DNA from: a virus
Strand: one strand, 5' to 3'
Length of the DNA stretch: 64,000 bases
Virus record (IMG/VR): IMGVR_UViG_3300032315_001715
Location: 388,800 to 452,799 of that record
Positions 1 to 7,777 of the stretch are shown here, one piece after another; the first letter of the stretch is position 1, and each line of letters opens with the position of its first letter. The translations under genes and the position numbers were made by a program. The notes under the pieces were generated by a model. The model did not search any database, was not told the origin of the DNA, and saw nothing but the letters and a program-made list of their open reading frames with translations.

Positions 1-1556
1 GTTGGTTCAAACGCCCAAACCCGTGCGTTGGTAAAAACACGGGCTAGGTTCTTGCTTTCATATCCGTGTGCAGCACCAACGTCGATTATGTTTTTTACCT
101 CGTTGAAATCAATGATATTTTCTAGGTGAGAAAGCCGTTCTGCCATCATATCCATGCTGAGACCGGTTGGGTTTCGCAGCAGTGCCGGGCCTCGATCGGG
201 TGGTGAATGGCCCTGTGATATTTCCGGAATCCTAACCACCAGCATGATGTCGTCGTATCTGTTCTTGATGCCGCGTAGATCGACGATTTCGGCATATGGC
301 TTGAGATGGAACGGTACCGCTGCTAGCAGCTGATCGGCCCAGTCTCGCCGGGCGATGTCCTCGATGACAAACAATCCACCGGGTCGCACCCTGGTTAGGA
401 AATGCTGCACGGCAAAAAGCTGGCTTTCCAGGGTGTGCGGACCGTCGTCGATGATGATGTCAGCTTGTGGAAAATGTGCCAGGCTTTCGAACATGTATGC
501 ATTGCCGAGGCTGAGCTGTATCCGTCCCTGGTATTTGGCGCAGTTACGCTCACAGTCACCCCTAAGCTGTAGATCAACCCCGATGATGTGGGCCTGTGGC
601 AAGGCCTCGGCCCACATCATGAGGCTACCGCCCTGATCAATGCCAATCTCGACAAGGGTCACCGGCTTGTCCCGGTAACGCCGGATCTCTCGTTCATAGA
701 AATGATCACAATAGGAGTGCAGGCTGTTCTTGTCGGTAACGAGCAAATGCCGTTCGATGATGTCGGCCAATCGGGTTTCAGAGGTCTCGCTTGCTAGAGC
801 AGGAATGAATCTATTGGCGGTGTTTTCCATGTGGTTCCAGAACTTGCTTTGGTCGATGCGATGGTAGGGGTCATAACACCAATCCCGATGCGAGCTTGTT
901 GGATTTCCGTACGGGGTTGGAAGATCGTGATCCTTTCCCCATTTTGCAGCAACGTAGCGCTCGTTCCTGGCCTGTGTTTCGCCATTGGCAGCACGGTAAG
1001 TGTCTGAACTGCGTATGGCCCAGCTACCATTATTAGCCTCACCGATGTCGCTGTTCAACGGCAATAGCTTAACGTTGCTCCTGCGCATGCGTATGATGTA
1101 ATCCAAATCCTCGCTGTAGATCGGCCAGATGTTCTCATCAAACAATCCAACCGTTGCGACCACCGCCGGTCCCATGGCAAAGCAGCTAAACGCACCGTTG
1201 GGTGCCGTGATGACCGAATCTTGGTTGGCTTGCCAGGATGCGTGTATCTTCATGAGATCTCCAGGAAGAAACAGGGTATCGTTGTTGGATATCAACCAAT
1301 ACTGGCATTCAGGAAAGCTCTTGATGATGGAGTTCCATGCCGGTGCCACACCTGTGTTGCGAAACGGTCGCTCGACATATACCGAGTTGATCCATTGGTT
1401 CTTAACGGTGGTAATCTGTTCAACCGCTGCGACCACATCTGGATCGCCGCTGTTTTGAACTATGCATAGCTTGTCAACTGGATGGTCAATCGAGCTGACC
1501 AATCTCAGCAAGAGGTCAGCTCGATTGAGCACCAGCACACCGAGGCATGGTATCAT
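1..1556 (-). CDS. Glycosyltransferase-methyltransferase fusion (C-terminus off window)
   Basis: One open frame runs from ATG at 1556 to the window edge (at least 518 codons). Residues 1-235 look like a GT2 glycosyltransferase: VLVLNRADLLLRL at the N-terminus, NNDTLF as a DxD-like site, and YSEDLDYIIRMRR near the end of the domain. Residues about 290-410 form a class I SAM methyltransferase with LVEIGIDQGG and FVIEDIARRD. From about residue 480 a second methyltransferase of FkbM type begins (IIDVGAAHGYES) and is cut by the window edge. The start overlaps the stop of the upstream gene by ATGA, so the two are translationally coupled. It probably builds and methylates a glycan, either a virion decoration or a host surface sugar; the substrate is unknown. 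I checked the frame by eye across both domain junctions and saw no stop. Confidence 0.75.
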   Translation of the reverse strand, partial: MIPCLGVLVLNRADLLLRLVSSIDHPVDKLCIVQNSGDPDVVAAVEQITTVKNQWINSVYVERPFRNTGVAPAWNSIIKSFPECQYWLISNNDTLFLPGDLMKIHASWQANQDSVITAPNGAFSCFAMGPAVVATVGLFDENIWPIYSEDLDYIIRMRRSNVKLLPLNSDIGEANNGSWAIRSSDTYRAANGETQARNERYVAAKWGKDHDLPTPYGNPTSSHRDWCYDPYHRIDQSKFWNHMENTANRFIPALASETSETRLADIIERHLLVTDKNSLHSYCDHFYEREIRRYRDKPVTLVEIGIDQGGSLMMWAEALPQAHIIGVDLQLRGDCERNCAKYQGRIQLSLGNAYMFESLAHFPQADIIIDDGPHTLESQLFAVQHFLTRVRPGGLFVIEDIARRDWADQLLAAVPFHLKPYAEIVDLRGIKNRYDDIMLVVRIPEISQGHSPPDRGPALLRNPTGLSMDMMAERLSHLENIIDFNEVKNIIDVGAAHGYESKNLARVFTNARVWAFEP

Positions 1557-2092
1557 GATTGCGTCCTTTCTAACACAGTGAGGCCGTTGTCGTGGTAAAA
1601 TCTGTTTCGTATGGACCAGTTGGGATGCTTGGCAACAAACTCCTCAACCGCGGGCCAAAGGCCGGATCCACCATCCTCGCCGCGCTGTCTAAATGTTTCG
1701 GTATCATGCAGAACGATGTATCGCCTGACCCGATGATGATGCAGCATCATCTCAGCGGATAGCTGCGCATAGGTATGCAGACTATCAATGAAGAGCAGAT
1801 CGGTTTCTTCCATGTCGTGTGCATCAAGACTGTTGGCTATGATGTATCGCACATCCCTGCCTTCGGATTCGGCGGCATAAAACAGTGATCGAGCTTGGTA
1901 TGTTGGTTCGATATCGTAGCCTCGAAAAACCGCACCGCTGTCTATGAATGCCGACGTGGATGAACCCCAGCGCACTCCGAACTCGGTGATGTGTGAGCAG
2001 GTTGCTGCCAGCTCTCGGAGAAACCCCAAATGGCCGCGTATGTCAGGCGACGTTTCAAGATGATGCAGATATATCTCTCTTACGGTTGCCAT
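1553..2092 (-). CDS. Class I SAM-dependent methyltransferase (Methyltransf_24-like)
   Basis: A 179-residue protein. It carries a SAM-binding motif I EFGVRWGSS (37-45), an acidic YDIEPTY after strand 2, FIDSLHTYAQ (101-110) typical of the CmcI/Methyltransf_24 group, and YIVLHDTE (125-132). The length is that of a minimal single-domain enzyme. The start ATG shares its A with the TGA of the epimerase gene upstream, and its own stop overlaps the start of the glycosyltransferase fusion, so the three form one operon. It probably methylates a sugar or glycan intermediate made by its neighbours. The acceptor cannot be read from the sequence. Confidence 0.75.
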   Translation of the reverse strand: MATVREIYLHHLETSPDIRGHLGFLRELAATCSHITEFGVRWGSSTSAFIDSGAVFRGYDIEPTYQARSLFYAAESEGRDVRYIIANSLDAHDMEETDLLFIDSLHTYAQLSAEMMLHHHRVRRYIVLHDTETFRQRGEDGGSGLWPAVEEFVAKHPNWSIRNRFYHDNGLTVLERTQS

Positions 2093-3093
2093 CAGAATAG
2101 CCTTTCGGTCCAGGTTCGTGGTATGAGATGATTCCGTATCTCAACATCAAAATGGTATTCAAAAGGTTTTGGCCCGCGAGAGCGTATGTTGTCGATCAAC
2201 AGCTTTAGCCCGTCATCGAGGAACACTCGTGTTTCGTAGCCTAGAAGCCTGCGTGCTTTGTCAGCTGAGCAGGTTGCTAGCTTGACCTCAGCCGGTCTTC
2301 CAGGCATGTAAATGGGATCAAGATTCATGCCGGTGATGTTGGCCAAGCGTTGTGCAAGGTCATTGATGGTGACGAATTCCTCATCGGGTCCGATGTTAAT
2401 GGTCTCGCCAACGACGTTGTCCTGCAGGGCCATGGCCTCGAGGCTGCCGATGCAATCGGTGATGTAGGAAAAGCAACGCTTTTGTTCTCCATCACCATAG
2501 ATGATGGGCTGCCGACCCTGCAACATGAGATTGGCCATGATGCTGACCACGTTGCGATATGGATCATCATATTTCTGCCTGGGACCGTATATGGAATGGG
2601 GAACGGCGATGACGTATTCAACTCCATGTGTATTACACAGGACCTTGAGAACCCGTTCGGCAGCCTCCTTGGCTATACCATAGGGATCCTGCGGAACGGG
2701 ACCGTAGCTTTCCAAAAACGGGGTCTGATTGGTACCATATCTTGCCATGCTTGAGCAGTAAACTATCCTCTTGGCACCTGCTTGTATCGCGGCGGTAAAA
2801 GTGTTGACTGACCCGGTGAAGATGTTCTCACAGATAAACGCAGGGGCAAACATGCTCACACCTTCATATGCGCATGCAGCAGCGTGTATGACCACGTCGC
2901 TACCTTCCATGATATCCTTGTAACCATCAATAACGGTAACATCATGCTTGTAAAATTTAACACGTGGATCGACATTATCCAGGGTACCTCCAAATAGATT
3001 ATCGCATCCTGCTACATTAAACCCTCGAGCCAGGAATCTATCAGCAAGATGGCTCCCGAGAAATCCGGCTACGCCGGTTATAAAAATTTGCAT
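2092..3093 (-). CDS. NAD-dependent sugar epimerase/dehydratase (extended SDR)
   Basis: A 333-residue extended short-chain dehydrogenase. It has the Rossmann motif GVAGFLGSH (7-15), the active-site pair Y138-x3-K142 in DPYGIAKEA, YCSSMA supplying the catalytic Ser/Thr, and VPHSIYGPRQ in the substrate domain. Members interconvert nucleotide sugars such as UDP-glucose and UDP-galactose, or act as 4,6-dehydratases. It is first in a three-gene operon with a methyltransferase and a glycosyltransferase fusion, which suggests it makes an activated sugar for them. The C-terminal region (PKPFEYHFDVEIRN) is not diagnostic, so the exact sugar is unknown. Confidence 0.85.
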   Translation of the reverse strand: MQIFITGVAGFLGSHLADRFLARGFNVAGCDNLFGGTLDNVDPRVKFYKHDVTVIDGYKDIMEGSDVVIHAAACAYEGVSMFAPAFICENIFTGSVNTFTAAIQAGAKRIVYCSSMARYGTNQTPFLESYGPVPQDPYGIAKEAAERVLKVLCNTHGVEYVIAVPHSIYGPRQKYDDPYRNVVSIMANLMLQGRQPIIYGDGEQKRCFSYITDCIGSLEAMALQDNVVGETINIGPDEEFVTINDLAQRLANITGMNLDPIYMPGRPAEVKLATCSADKARRLLGYETRVFLDDGLKLLIDNIRSRGPKPFEYHFDVEIRNHLIPRTWTERLF

Positions 3094-3096
3094 AAT

Positions 3097-3858
3097 TTAC
3101 ACCTTACCGTTTAATTTGCATCGATCAAAATGATGCCGTTTCATGACAGGTCCTTTACCGGTTTTTAGGCAATAGGGACATTGGTATATTTTACCATTAA
3201 CATGCCTTCCCGACTCAATCAAATTTTTGGTAAATTCTTTACCAAAATGATGAATACCTTTTGCTGTTCTTTGACAAGACGGGTTTCTTTCTCCTAGGAA
3301 GTTATGGGTACCTGCATCAATTCTACGCCTGTTGGATTCGGGCCCTAGGAAGTTATGGGTACCTGCATCAATTCTACGCCTGTTGGATTCAGGCCCTAGG
3401 AGATTATGGGTGCCTGCATCAATTCTGCGCCTGTTGGATTCAGGACCGAGAAAGTTATGGGTTCCGTCTTCTATACGTTTCATATTTGCAGATGGCCCAT
3501 TCCAGTGATGGTTACCGATTTTTGATTTTTTTCTTGATGGATTCTGTTCACCAAGAAAATTATGGGTTCCGTCAGCAACCCGTTTGTTTGCAGCAGATCT
3601 TGCAAGCTCTTTGATCTCGTCACCAGTTATATCCAGATACTGAGAAAGATATAGTGCCGCTGCCCAATCTCCTTGATTTAGATGAATTTGATAATGCTCT
3701 TCGGGACTAACGGCTAATAGGTTCGACGGATCATTTTTTGAATGATTACCGTCTATGTGATGTATATGATATGATCTACCTTTTTCATCAATTGGTCTTG
3801 GGCCAAAATTGTTTTCGTAGATCCGTATATGATCGTTATTAGATTTTTTGTCAGACAT
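3097..3858 (-). CDS. HNH homing endonuclease with NUMOD-type repeats and a zinc finger
   Basis: A 253-residue protein. The N-terminus has an HNH nuclease core (YHIHHIDGNHSKNDPSNL, about 30-47) followed by PEEHYQIH. The middle is an array of copies of GTHNFLGPESNRRRIDA, related to NUMOD3-type DNA-binding modules of intron-encoded endonucleases. The C-terminus has CPYCLKTGKGPVMKRHHFDRC, a probable C2H2 zinc finger. The start ATG follows AAAGGA by 9 nt. The gene stands alone between the sugar operon and a small membrane protein gene, as free-standing homing endonucleases do in phages. No split host gene is visible here. Confidence 0.85.
   Translation of the reverse strand: MSDKKSNNDHIRIYENNFGPRPIDEKGRSYHIHHIDGNHSKNDPSNLLAVSPEEHYQIHLNQGDWAAALYLSQYLDITGDEIKELARSAANKRVADGTHNFLGEQNPSRKKSKIGNHHWNGPSANMKRIEDGTHNFLGPESNRRRIDAGTHNLLGPESNRRRIDAGTHNFLGPESNRRRIDAGTHNFLGERNPSCQRTAKGIHHFGKEFTKNLIESGRHVNGKIYQCPYCLKTGKGPVMKRHHFDRCKLNGKV
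3293..3480. repeat. 51-bp tandem repeat inside the HNH gene
   Basis: Three near-perfect 51-bp units (3293-3343, 3344-3394, 3395-3445) and a diverged partial fourth encode repeated 17-residue modules ending in RRRIDA. The near-identity at DNA level suggests recent unit duplication, and so a variable number of DNA-binding modules between related phages. Confidence 0.85.
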
Positions 3859-4020
3859 GCTAGTAATCCTTTCATATCTAATATGTATTATCGCAATGCA
3901 GCAGCCGCATTATGCATCCTGACATGTGAGAGTATCCAAGATTATATACAATCATCACCGATGCTGCAATATGCCACGACGAAATGGAAGGATCAGGAAA
4001 CGATGCTGGCTAACAGGAAA

Positions 4021-4392
4021 TCAGCGATTTTCAAGCTCGCGGATTCTATCCCGATTCTTGGCAATGGTGTCTTGCAATCCTTGCCGATAATCCTGCAACC
4101 CATCAGGAACTGCAACGCTTCGGTGCAGGAGATCAGCTATCTCCTGCTCGACCTCGCGCAAGCTCCTGAGATCATTGCGAAGGCTGCGCTGACGATATTC
4201 AATCTCAAGATCAAAGACGTGATTCTTCAGTTCCTGATACTCGGAAATGAACACCGGTCTCGGAAGTCCCAGCCCATCATATACCGTGCGGAATCCCCAG
4301 ATGGTGCTAACGGCGCCGAGGATTGACGCTACCGTTAGAATTGTGGCTTTGATCTTGTTGGCCTTGGTCCGGGCTACCATTGTTGTCAGCAT
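4021..4392 (-). CDS. Small membrane protein with a coiled coil
   Basis: A 123-residue protein with one predicted membrane segment (about residues 15-34, ATILTVASILGAVSTIW) and a long charged helix after it (about 50-123) rich in E, R, Q and L heptads, likely a coiled coil. One N-terminal anchor plus a soluble helix is seen in spanins and in other phage envelope proteins, but there is no specific motif, so I do not assign lysis. A GTAAATA box at 4397-4403 leaves only 4 nt before the ATG and there is no Shine-Dalgarno site, so the mRNA may be leaderless. The 162 bp up to the HNH gene hold nothing I recognise. Confidence 0.6.
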   Translation of the reverse strand: MLTTMVARTKANKIKATILTVASILGAVSTIWGFRTVYDGLGLPRPVFISEYQELKNHVFDLEIEYRQRSLRNDLRSLREVEQEIADLLHRSVAVPDGLQDYRQGLQDTIAKNRDRIRELENR

Positions 4393-4396
4393 GCAT

Positions 4397-4403
4397 TATT
4401 TAC
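4397..4403 (-). promoter_or_regulatory. Late promoter box 4 nt before a start codon
   Basis: GTAAATA on the minus strand, then 4 nt, then the ATG at 4392. It belongs to the leaderless-type group described in the findings. Confidence 0.55.
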
Positions 4404-4432
4404 ATGTTGATCATCAGCAATATCTAGTGGGT

Positions 4433-5164
4433 TTAATAACCTTTGGTGATTTGAGTGTGTAGATCGAATGCTGTAACCGGATCAAATGGTATCTGGCATT
4501 CTATGCTAGCAGCAACGACAGCACCGACAGCGGCTAGCATTGGACCTTTGGTCGGTAATATCAATGCCATCTTGGTACCAGTTGGCATGATCACCGTTCG
4601 ACGATGATTTCTTTTGGCTGCGATCGTTGCATTAACGACATCGGGCCACCATGGGACGCAGTCGTCGATGACGATCAATGTTTCCGGATCGTCGATGAAC
4701 ATGTCTATGTCTTGTGTGGGTATGCCGTTGGTATGGTCACCATCAACCAATACCATGTTAACTGGATTGATTTTTTTGAATTCTCGACTGTTAGCAACCA
4801 ACACTTCAAAATCATCGTGATGTTCAATGGTCTTTAAAAATCCAGGCAACCAAGATTTGTGCGTGTCGGCCATCGATATGAGAGAATCGATCATCGATGG
4901 CTCGCCTTCGATATTACCAACGTTTAGATACTCTTTCGTATAAGGTGTTACATAGGAAAATGTGTCAACGACCGTGATCAATGTATCGGTCGTTCTATTA
5001 TGCAACAACGGGTAGGTCGATCTACCACACCATGCTCCGATTTCCACTATGTGGCCTCCGGAAGGAACTTGGCTTGATAGCATGGCCAACCAATATAGTT
5101 CCTTGGGATACATCCATCCGGGTGTGGACTTGTTGATTTTGTATGCGGACTTGTCCAAGATCAT
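4433..5164 (-). CDS. Class I SAM-dependent methyltransferase, copy 1
   Basis: A 243-residue Methyltransf_24-type protein with HIVEIGAWCGRST (38-50) as motif I, VNMVLVDGDHTNG in the middle and TLIVIDDCVPWWPDV as the post-motif acidic loop. It is clearly paralogous to the gene at 9435-10151, which shares HIVEIG(A/S)WCGRS and the WPDVxNA segment. It lies downstream of three tRNA-Ser genes and a B12-radical SAM gene, and the second copy sits in the same kind of neighbourhood, so the block was duplicated. The substrate is unknown; glycan or natural-product type acceptors are usual for this family. An AATAAATA box lies 6 nt before the ATG. Confidence 0.8.
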   Translation of the reverse strand: MILDKSAYKINKSTPGWMYPKELYWLAMLSSQVPSGGHIVEIGAWCGRSTYPLLHNRTTDTLITVVDTFSYVTPYTKEYLNVGNIEGEPSMIDSLISMADTHKSWLPGFLKTIEHHDDFEVLVANSREFKKINPVNMVLVDGDHTNGIPTQDIDMFIDDPETLIVIDDCVPWWPDVVNATIAAKRNHRRTVIMPTGTKMALILPTKGPMLAAVGAVVAASIECQIPFDPVTAFDLHTQITKGY

Positions 5165-5170
5165 TAATGA

Positions 5171-5178
5171 TATTTATT
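5171..5178 (-). promoter_or_regulatory. Late promoter box
   Basis: AATAAATA on the minus strand, 6 nt before the ATG of the methyltransferase gene. Confidence 0.5.
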
Positions 5179-5183
5179 GCATG

Positions 5184-5217
5184 TTATAATCGTGCCGACG
5201 TGTCGGCACGATTATAA
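5184..5217 (-). terminator. Perfect 16-bp inverted repeat
   Basis: The arms 5184-5199 and 5202-5217 are perfectly complementary with a 2-nt loop. The hairpin starts directly after the CCA of the tRNA-Ser gene and ends just before the next late promoter box. It probably terminates transcription or guides tRNA 3' processing. There is no run of U, so the intrinsic-terminator assignment is inferred. Confidence 0.6.
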
Positions 5218-5303
5218 TGGCGGATCCTAATCGCATCGAACGATTGACCTTGCGGTCACCACTGCTTTCGAAACAGTTTAGGGAGCCAACCCTGGTAGGA
5301 TCC
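5218..5303 (-). tRNA. tRNA-Ser (anticodon CGA)
   Basis: Class II cloverleaf: acceptor GGATCCT/AGGATCC, G73, encoded CCA, anticodon loop TTCGAAA on a 5-bp stem, long variable arm, T-loop TTCGATG. First of three tRNA-Ser genes in a row. Confidence 0.9.
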
Positions 5304-5309
5304 AAACAA

Positions 5310-5403
5310 TGGCGGAGAGCTGTGGTCTTGATCCACATACCAAATATTATTCGGTACCAACTGTTTTCCAAACAGTGCCATCCACCTGGATGGTTAACTC
5401 TCC
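5310..5403 (-). tRNA. tRNA-Ser (anticodon GGA)
   Basis: Acceptor GGAGAGT/GCTCTCC, G73, CCA. Anticodon loop TTGGAAA, long variable arm. The T-loop is ATCAAGA, where A54 replaces the usual T; tRNA-Ser(GCU) at 16423 has the same loop. Confidence 0.85.
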
Positions 5404-5526
5404 AATTTTTACCCCAGCCGGTCGTTACACCGGCAGCTATGCTTGATGGACCAAATCCTCCCGGAGCGCCAGGAAACGATCTTGTCAGCTTTGATCCAGG
5501 CTTCACTTGGCGAACCATGGGGAACT

Positions 5527-5612
5527 TGGAGGAGGGTGATGGCATCGAACCATTGACCTTTCGGTCACCACAGTTTTCAAGACTGCGCAAGGAGCCAACC
5601 TTGGCACCCTCC
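5527..5612 (-). tRNA. tRNA-Ser (anticodon TGA)
   Basis: Acceptor GGAGGGT/ACCCTCC, T73, CCA, anticodon loop CTTGAAA, long variable arm, T-loop TTCGATG. A TTAAATA box ends 7 nt before the 5' end. The 123 bp between this tRNA and the previous one hold no recognisable gene. Confidence 0.9.
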
Positions 5613-5699
5613 ATGCGGCTATTTAAGCATATTTTATCGTGATTGTCAAGGAGTGTTCATAGAGACTTCGTTTCGGGGGTATCATCTAGACCGGTATGA

Positions 5700-7190
5700 T
5701 CATATGCTATCAAGAAGTTGATTGTATTGCGTAACAAAAACCGCATGTCTATTTTTAATTTCCTCGGCGACGAACACATACTGTCCTGGTCTCTGTTGCG
5801 TTTTGTCAAAATCGGTTAATTTATAGCCTAGGCTCATTAGTGCTAATATATCCCAGCTTTTCAACCATGCGTTGTGTTTGTTCAACATTGGAGTTAGGAT
5901 ATTGATGTTGAATTCACTAGCTTCTTGTTGTGTCCAATAATCAGTTTCCCACATATCAATGTTGTCGTTAGGGAACCGAAATCCATACTTGGCATGGTTA
6001 CGTTCAAATTCGCTATGATTGCCTATCTTTCTATTGATGTTAAGGGTTTGCATGACCGCACTATACAGATCATTTTGTGCAAACCAGTACACGGTATCCA
6101 CGAGACTTTCTTTTGTATCTCCAGGGAGACCAACAATGAAACTGAGATGCTGGAGCACCTTCTTGCCCCAGATATCATGATAAAGCGTTGGGATCCACTC
6201 CCTGGCATGTTTTCCTGACCAGCCTTTTCCGACTATTTGGCTGGCTTCCACGCCGAGGCTTTCTATACCATGGTATGCAGTAGCTAGCCCGGTCTCTTTT
6301 AAAAGGTACGGAACATCCTGGAATCGATGTAGAAGATCAGCCCTTAGGTATGCGGTGTATTGTATCTTGAACGGCAATCGACTGACCATGCTGTGCCAGG
6401 CTTTCATCTTGGTTTCGGTATCATTAAATGTGTCGCAGATTACAAAATAGTTGGTGATACCCCACTTGGCGTGATTATGGCACATTTCGGCCTCCACGCA
6501 CTCGAAACTTCTCAGATAATCCAGTTTGCCTCTGCCCAACAGCAAATGATTGCAGAATTTGCAGCTGAATATGCAACCTCTGCTAATTTCGATCGGGAGG
6601 GTCTCTCCTGGAATGATGCAATCCTGATCAGTAAACAGATGATTGTCGGATTGTATGTTGTGCTTGATCGATAACGGTCTGAGATATGTTTTTCTTTTGT
6701 ATGTTGGATCATATCCTGTGGGCCGCATTTCGAACGGAGGCTCAGGAGTACCTTTCTTTAGATGGTTGATCACATCTACAAATATGTCTTCTCCGTACTG
6801 ATTCACGCTGGCATCAGCTACGGCTGATCTAGCAACAGCATCGCTCTGATATCCGCCTAAAATGATCATTATCGTTGGATGCTCTGCCTTGATCCTATTT
6901 AGAACCCTGTAAAGATGATAAGGTATCCTAGCTCGAGTTCCGTCGGGCCAGTACCACCACCGTTGGCAAAGAAATGTGGTGCTGATTGCCAGCACCACGG
7001 TGTCGTTGTTTATAAACTTGCAGGTTATCTGGTATAGTCGGTCCTCGTCCATGCTTGTAATAAAATCTATCACCTGGACCTGATAACCAGCGGTTCGGCA
7101 TGAATGTGCGATCTTATAAGGACCTAGATATCGATAAGGCACATAGTGATCGTCAACGGTCTGACCGCTGGTCCAGATGATAACATCCAT
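5700..7190 (-). CDS. B12-binding radical SAM protein, copy 1
   Basis: A 496-residue protein. The N-terminal 150 residues resemble a cobalamin-binding Rossmann domain (YLGPYKIAHSCRTAGYQVQVI; MIILGGYQSD). The radical SAM cluster motif is C206-x3-C210-x2-C213 in SRGCIFSCKFCNH. The ES/HGIESLG and SFIVGLPGDTKES segments are typical of SAM and substrate binding in the B12-radical SAM class. Such enzymes often methylate unreactive carbon or phosphorus atoms. The paralogue at 7778-9262 is similar throughout, so this is a tandem duplicate. Both copies sit by methyltransferase genes and tRNA-Ser genes. The target could be a glycan, a small molecule or RNA and is unknown. Confidence 0.85.
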   Translation of the reverse strand: MDVIIWTSGQTVDDHYVPYRYLGPYKIAHSCRTAGYQVQVIDFITSMDEDRLYQITCKFINNDTVVLAISTTFLCQRWWYWPDGTRARIPYHLYRVLNRIKAEHPTIMIILGGYQSDAVARSAVADASVNQYGEDIFVDVINHLKKGTPEPPFEMRPTGYDPTYKRKTYLRPLSIKHNIQSDNHLFTDQDCIIPGETLPIEISRGCIFSCKFCNHLLLGRGKLDYLRSFECVEAEMCHNHAKWGITNYFVICDTFNDTETKMKAWHSMVSRLPFKIQYTAYLRADLLHRFQDVPYLLKETGLATAYHGIESLGVEASQIVGKGWSGKHAREWIPTLYHDIWGKKVLQHLSFIVGLPGDTKESLVDTVYWFAQNDLYSAVMQTLNINRKIGNHSEFERNHAKYGFRFPNDNIDMWETDYWTQQEASEFNINILTPMLNKHNAWLKSWDILALMSLGYKLTDFDKTQQRPGQYVFVAEEIKNRHAVFVTQYNQLLDSI

Positions 7191-7312
7191 TTAAAATCGC
7201 TTCCGATGAAAACTCATATGTGTTGTTGATAACGCGGTTGCTACAGATATTTTGTAAGAAATTTCTATCTCACCGAGGTACAAACTCGTGTTCTTGTAAT
7301 CCAGCATATTAA

Positions 7313-7320
7313 TATTTATC
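7313..7320 (-). promoter_or_regulatory. Late promoter box
   Basis: GATAAATA on the minus strand about 120 nt before the radical SAM copy 1 start. It could give an untranslated leader for that gene. Confidence 0.45.
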
Positions 7321-7329
7321 TAGAGAAAC

Positions 7330-7499
7330 GACGCTCATCATATGAAGCTAACCCAGGTGTTGTCAGTGCCTGTTAATGTTGTGCCTGGAGAGCCACCCCT
7401 CACGGGATCTCCTTTAGCCCGGCATGGGCTGCTGCGTGGAATATATCCGCAGCGCTCACCGTCCATGCTATGGTGCAGACGGCCCCCCTGGACATTGGT
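7330..7499 (-). ncRNA. Candidate structured RNA
   Basis: On the minus strand this stretch is a chain of hairpins: CTGGAC-CAAT-GTCCAG, GCTGCG with CGCAGC around an 11-nt loop, AGCCC-ATGCC-GGGCT, and GGAGA/TCTCC enclosing CCC-GTGA-GGG. It has no reading frame of note. I do not recognise the family. Confidence 0.35.
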
Positions 7500-7556
7500 C
7501 CAGTGCCTCTGAGCATGCGCTCGGGCATTCCTAGTGGGATAAAATCATTTGATTGC
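7500..7556. repeat. 53-bp direct repeat, copy 1
   Basis: Near-identical to 9370-9423. Contains a GAGC-GCAT-GCTC hairpin. At both places it follows the 3' end of a methyltransferase reading frame (one intact, one a remnant), so it marks a duplication. Confidence 0.85.
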
Positions 7557-7564
7557 GGTGTTAA

Positions 7565-7685
7565 CACTCGTAATCCGTTGTCGGTCTAACCGCTATACTT
7601 CTTTCATGCGCTTTCGTAGATTTTCTACATGCCGGTTGTTGCAGGTGATGCGAATCAATACGGTAGCTGGTTCTACTCTAATCTC
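7565..7685 (-). pseudogene. Methyltransferase 3'-end remnant
   Basis: Closely resembles the last 60-90 bp of the methyltransferase gene at 9435-10151, including the segment encoding the C-terminal LRKRM region, but has no upstream coding region. It is a leftover of a duplication that also made the two radical SAM genes. Confidence 0.6.
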
Positions 7686-7746
7686 TGACCTTGCTGTCAC
7701 CACGCCTTTCCGGGTCGGTTAGGGTGCTAACCCAGTCACACCCTCT
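7686..7746 (-). pseudogene. tRNA-Ser remnant
   Basis: Looks like the 5' acceptor strand, D-arm, a GGA-like anticodon loop and the long variable arm of a tRNA-Ser. It then runs into the methyltransferase remnant without T-arm or 3' acceptor strand. Truncated and not functional as a tRNA. Confidence 0.5.
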
Positions 7747-7777
7747 ATTATGTAAAATTATACGACATTCTGCGTTC

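Larger units (their letters stand above)
7191..7777. other. 587-bp intergenic region with duplication scars and structured RNA candidate
   Basis: No open gene is visible. Reading right to left on the minus strand, it holds a tRNA-Ser remnant (7686-7746), a piece matching the 3' end of the methyltransferase at 9435 (about 7575-7680), a 53-bp repeat (7500-7556), a strongly folded stretch (7330-7499) and a GATAAATA box (7313-7320). Confidence 0.7.

Noticed and set aside
3293-3480. CRISPR-like repeat array
   Set aside because: The 51-bp units are directly adjacent with no spacers and encode protein repeats in the HNH gene.
5174-5614. Minus-strand frame of 146 codons
   Set aside because: Covers three tRNA-Ser genes and a perfect inverted repeat; its residues are translated tRNA.
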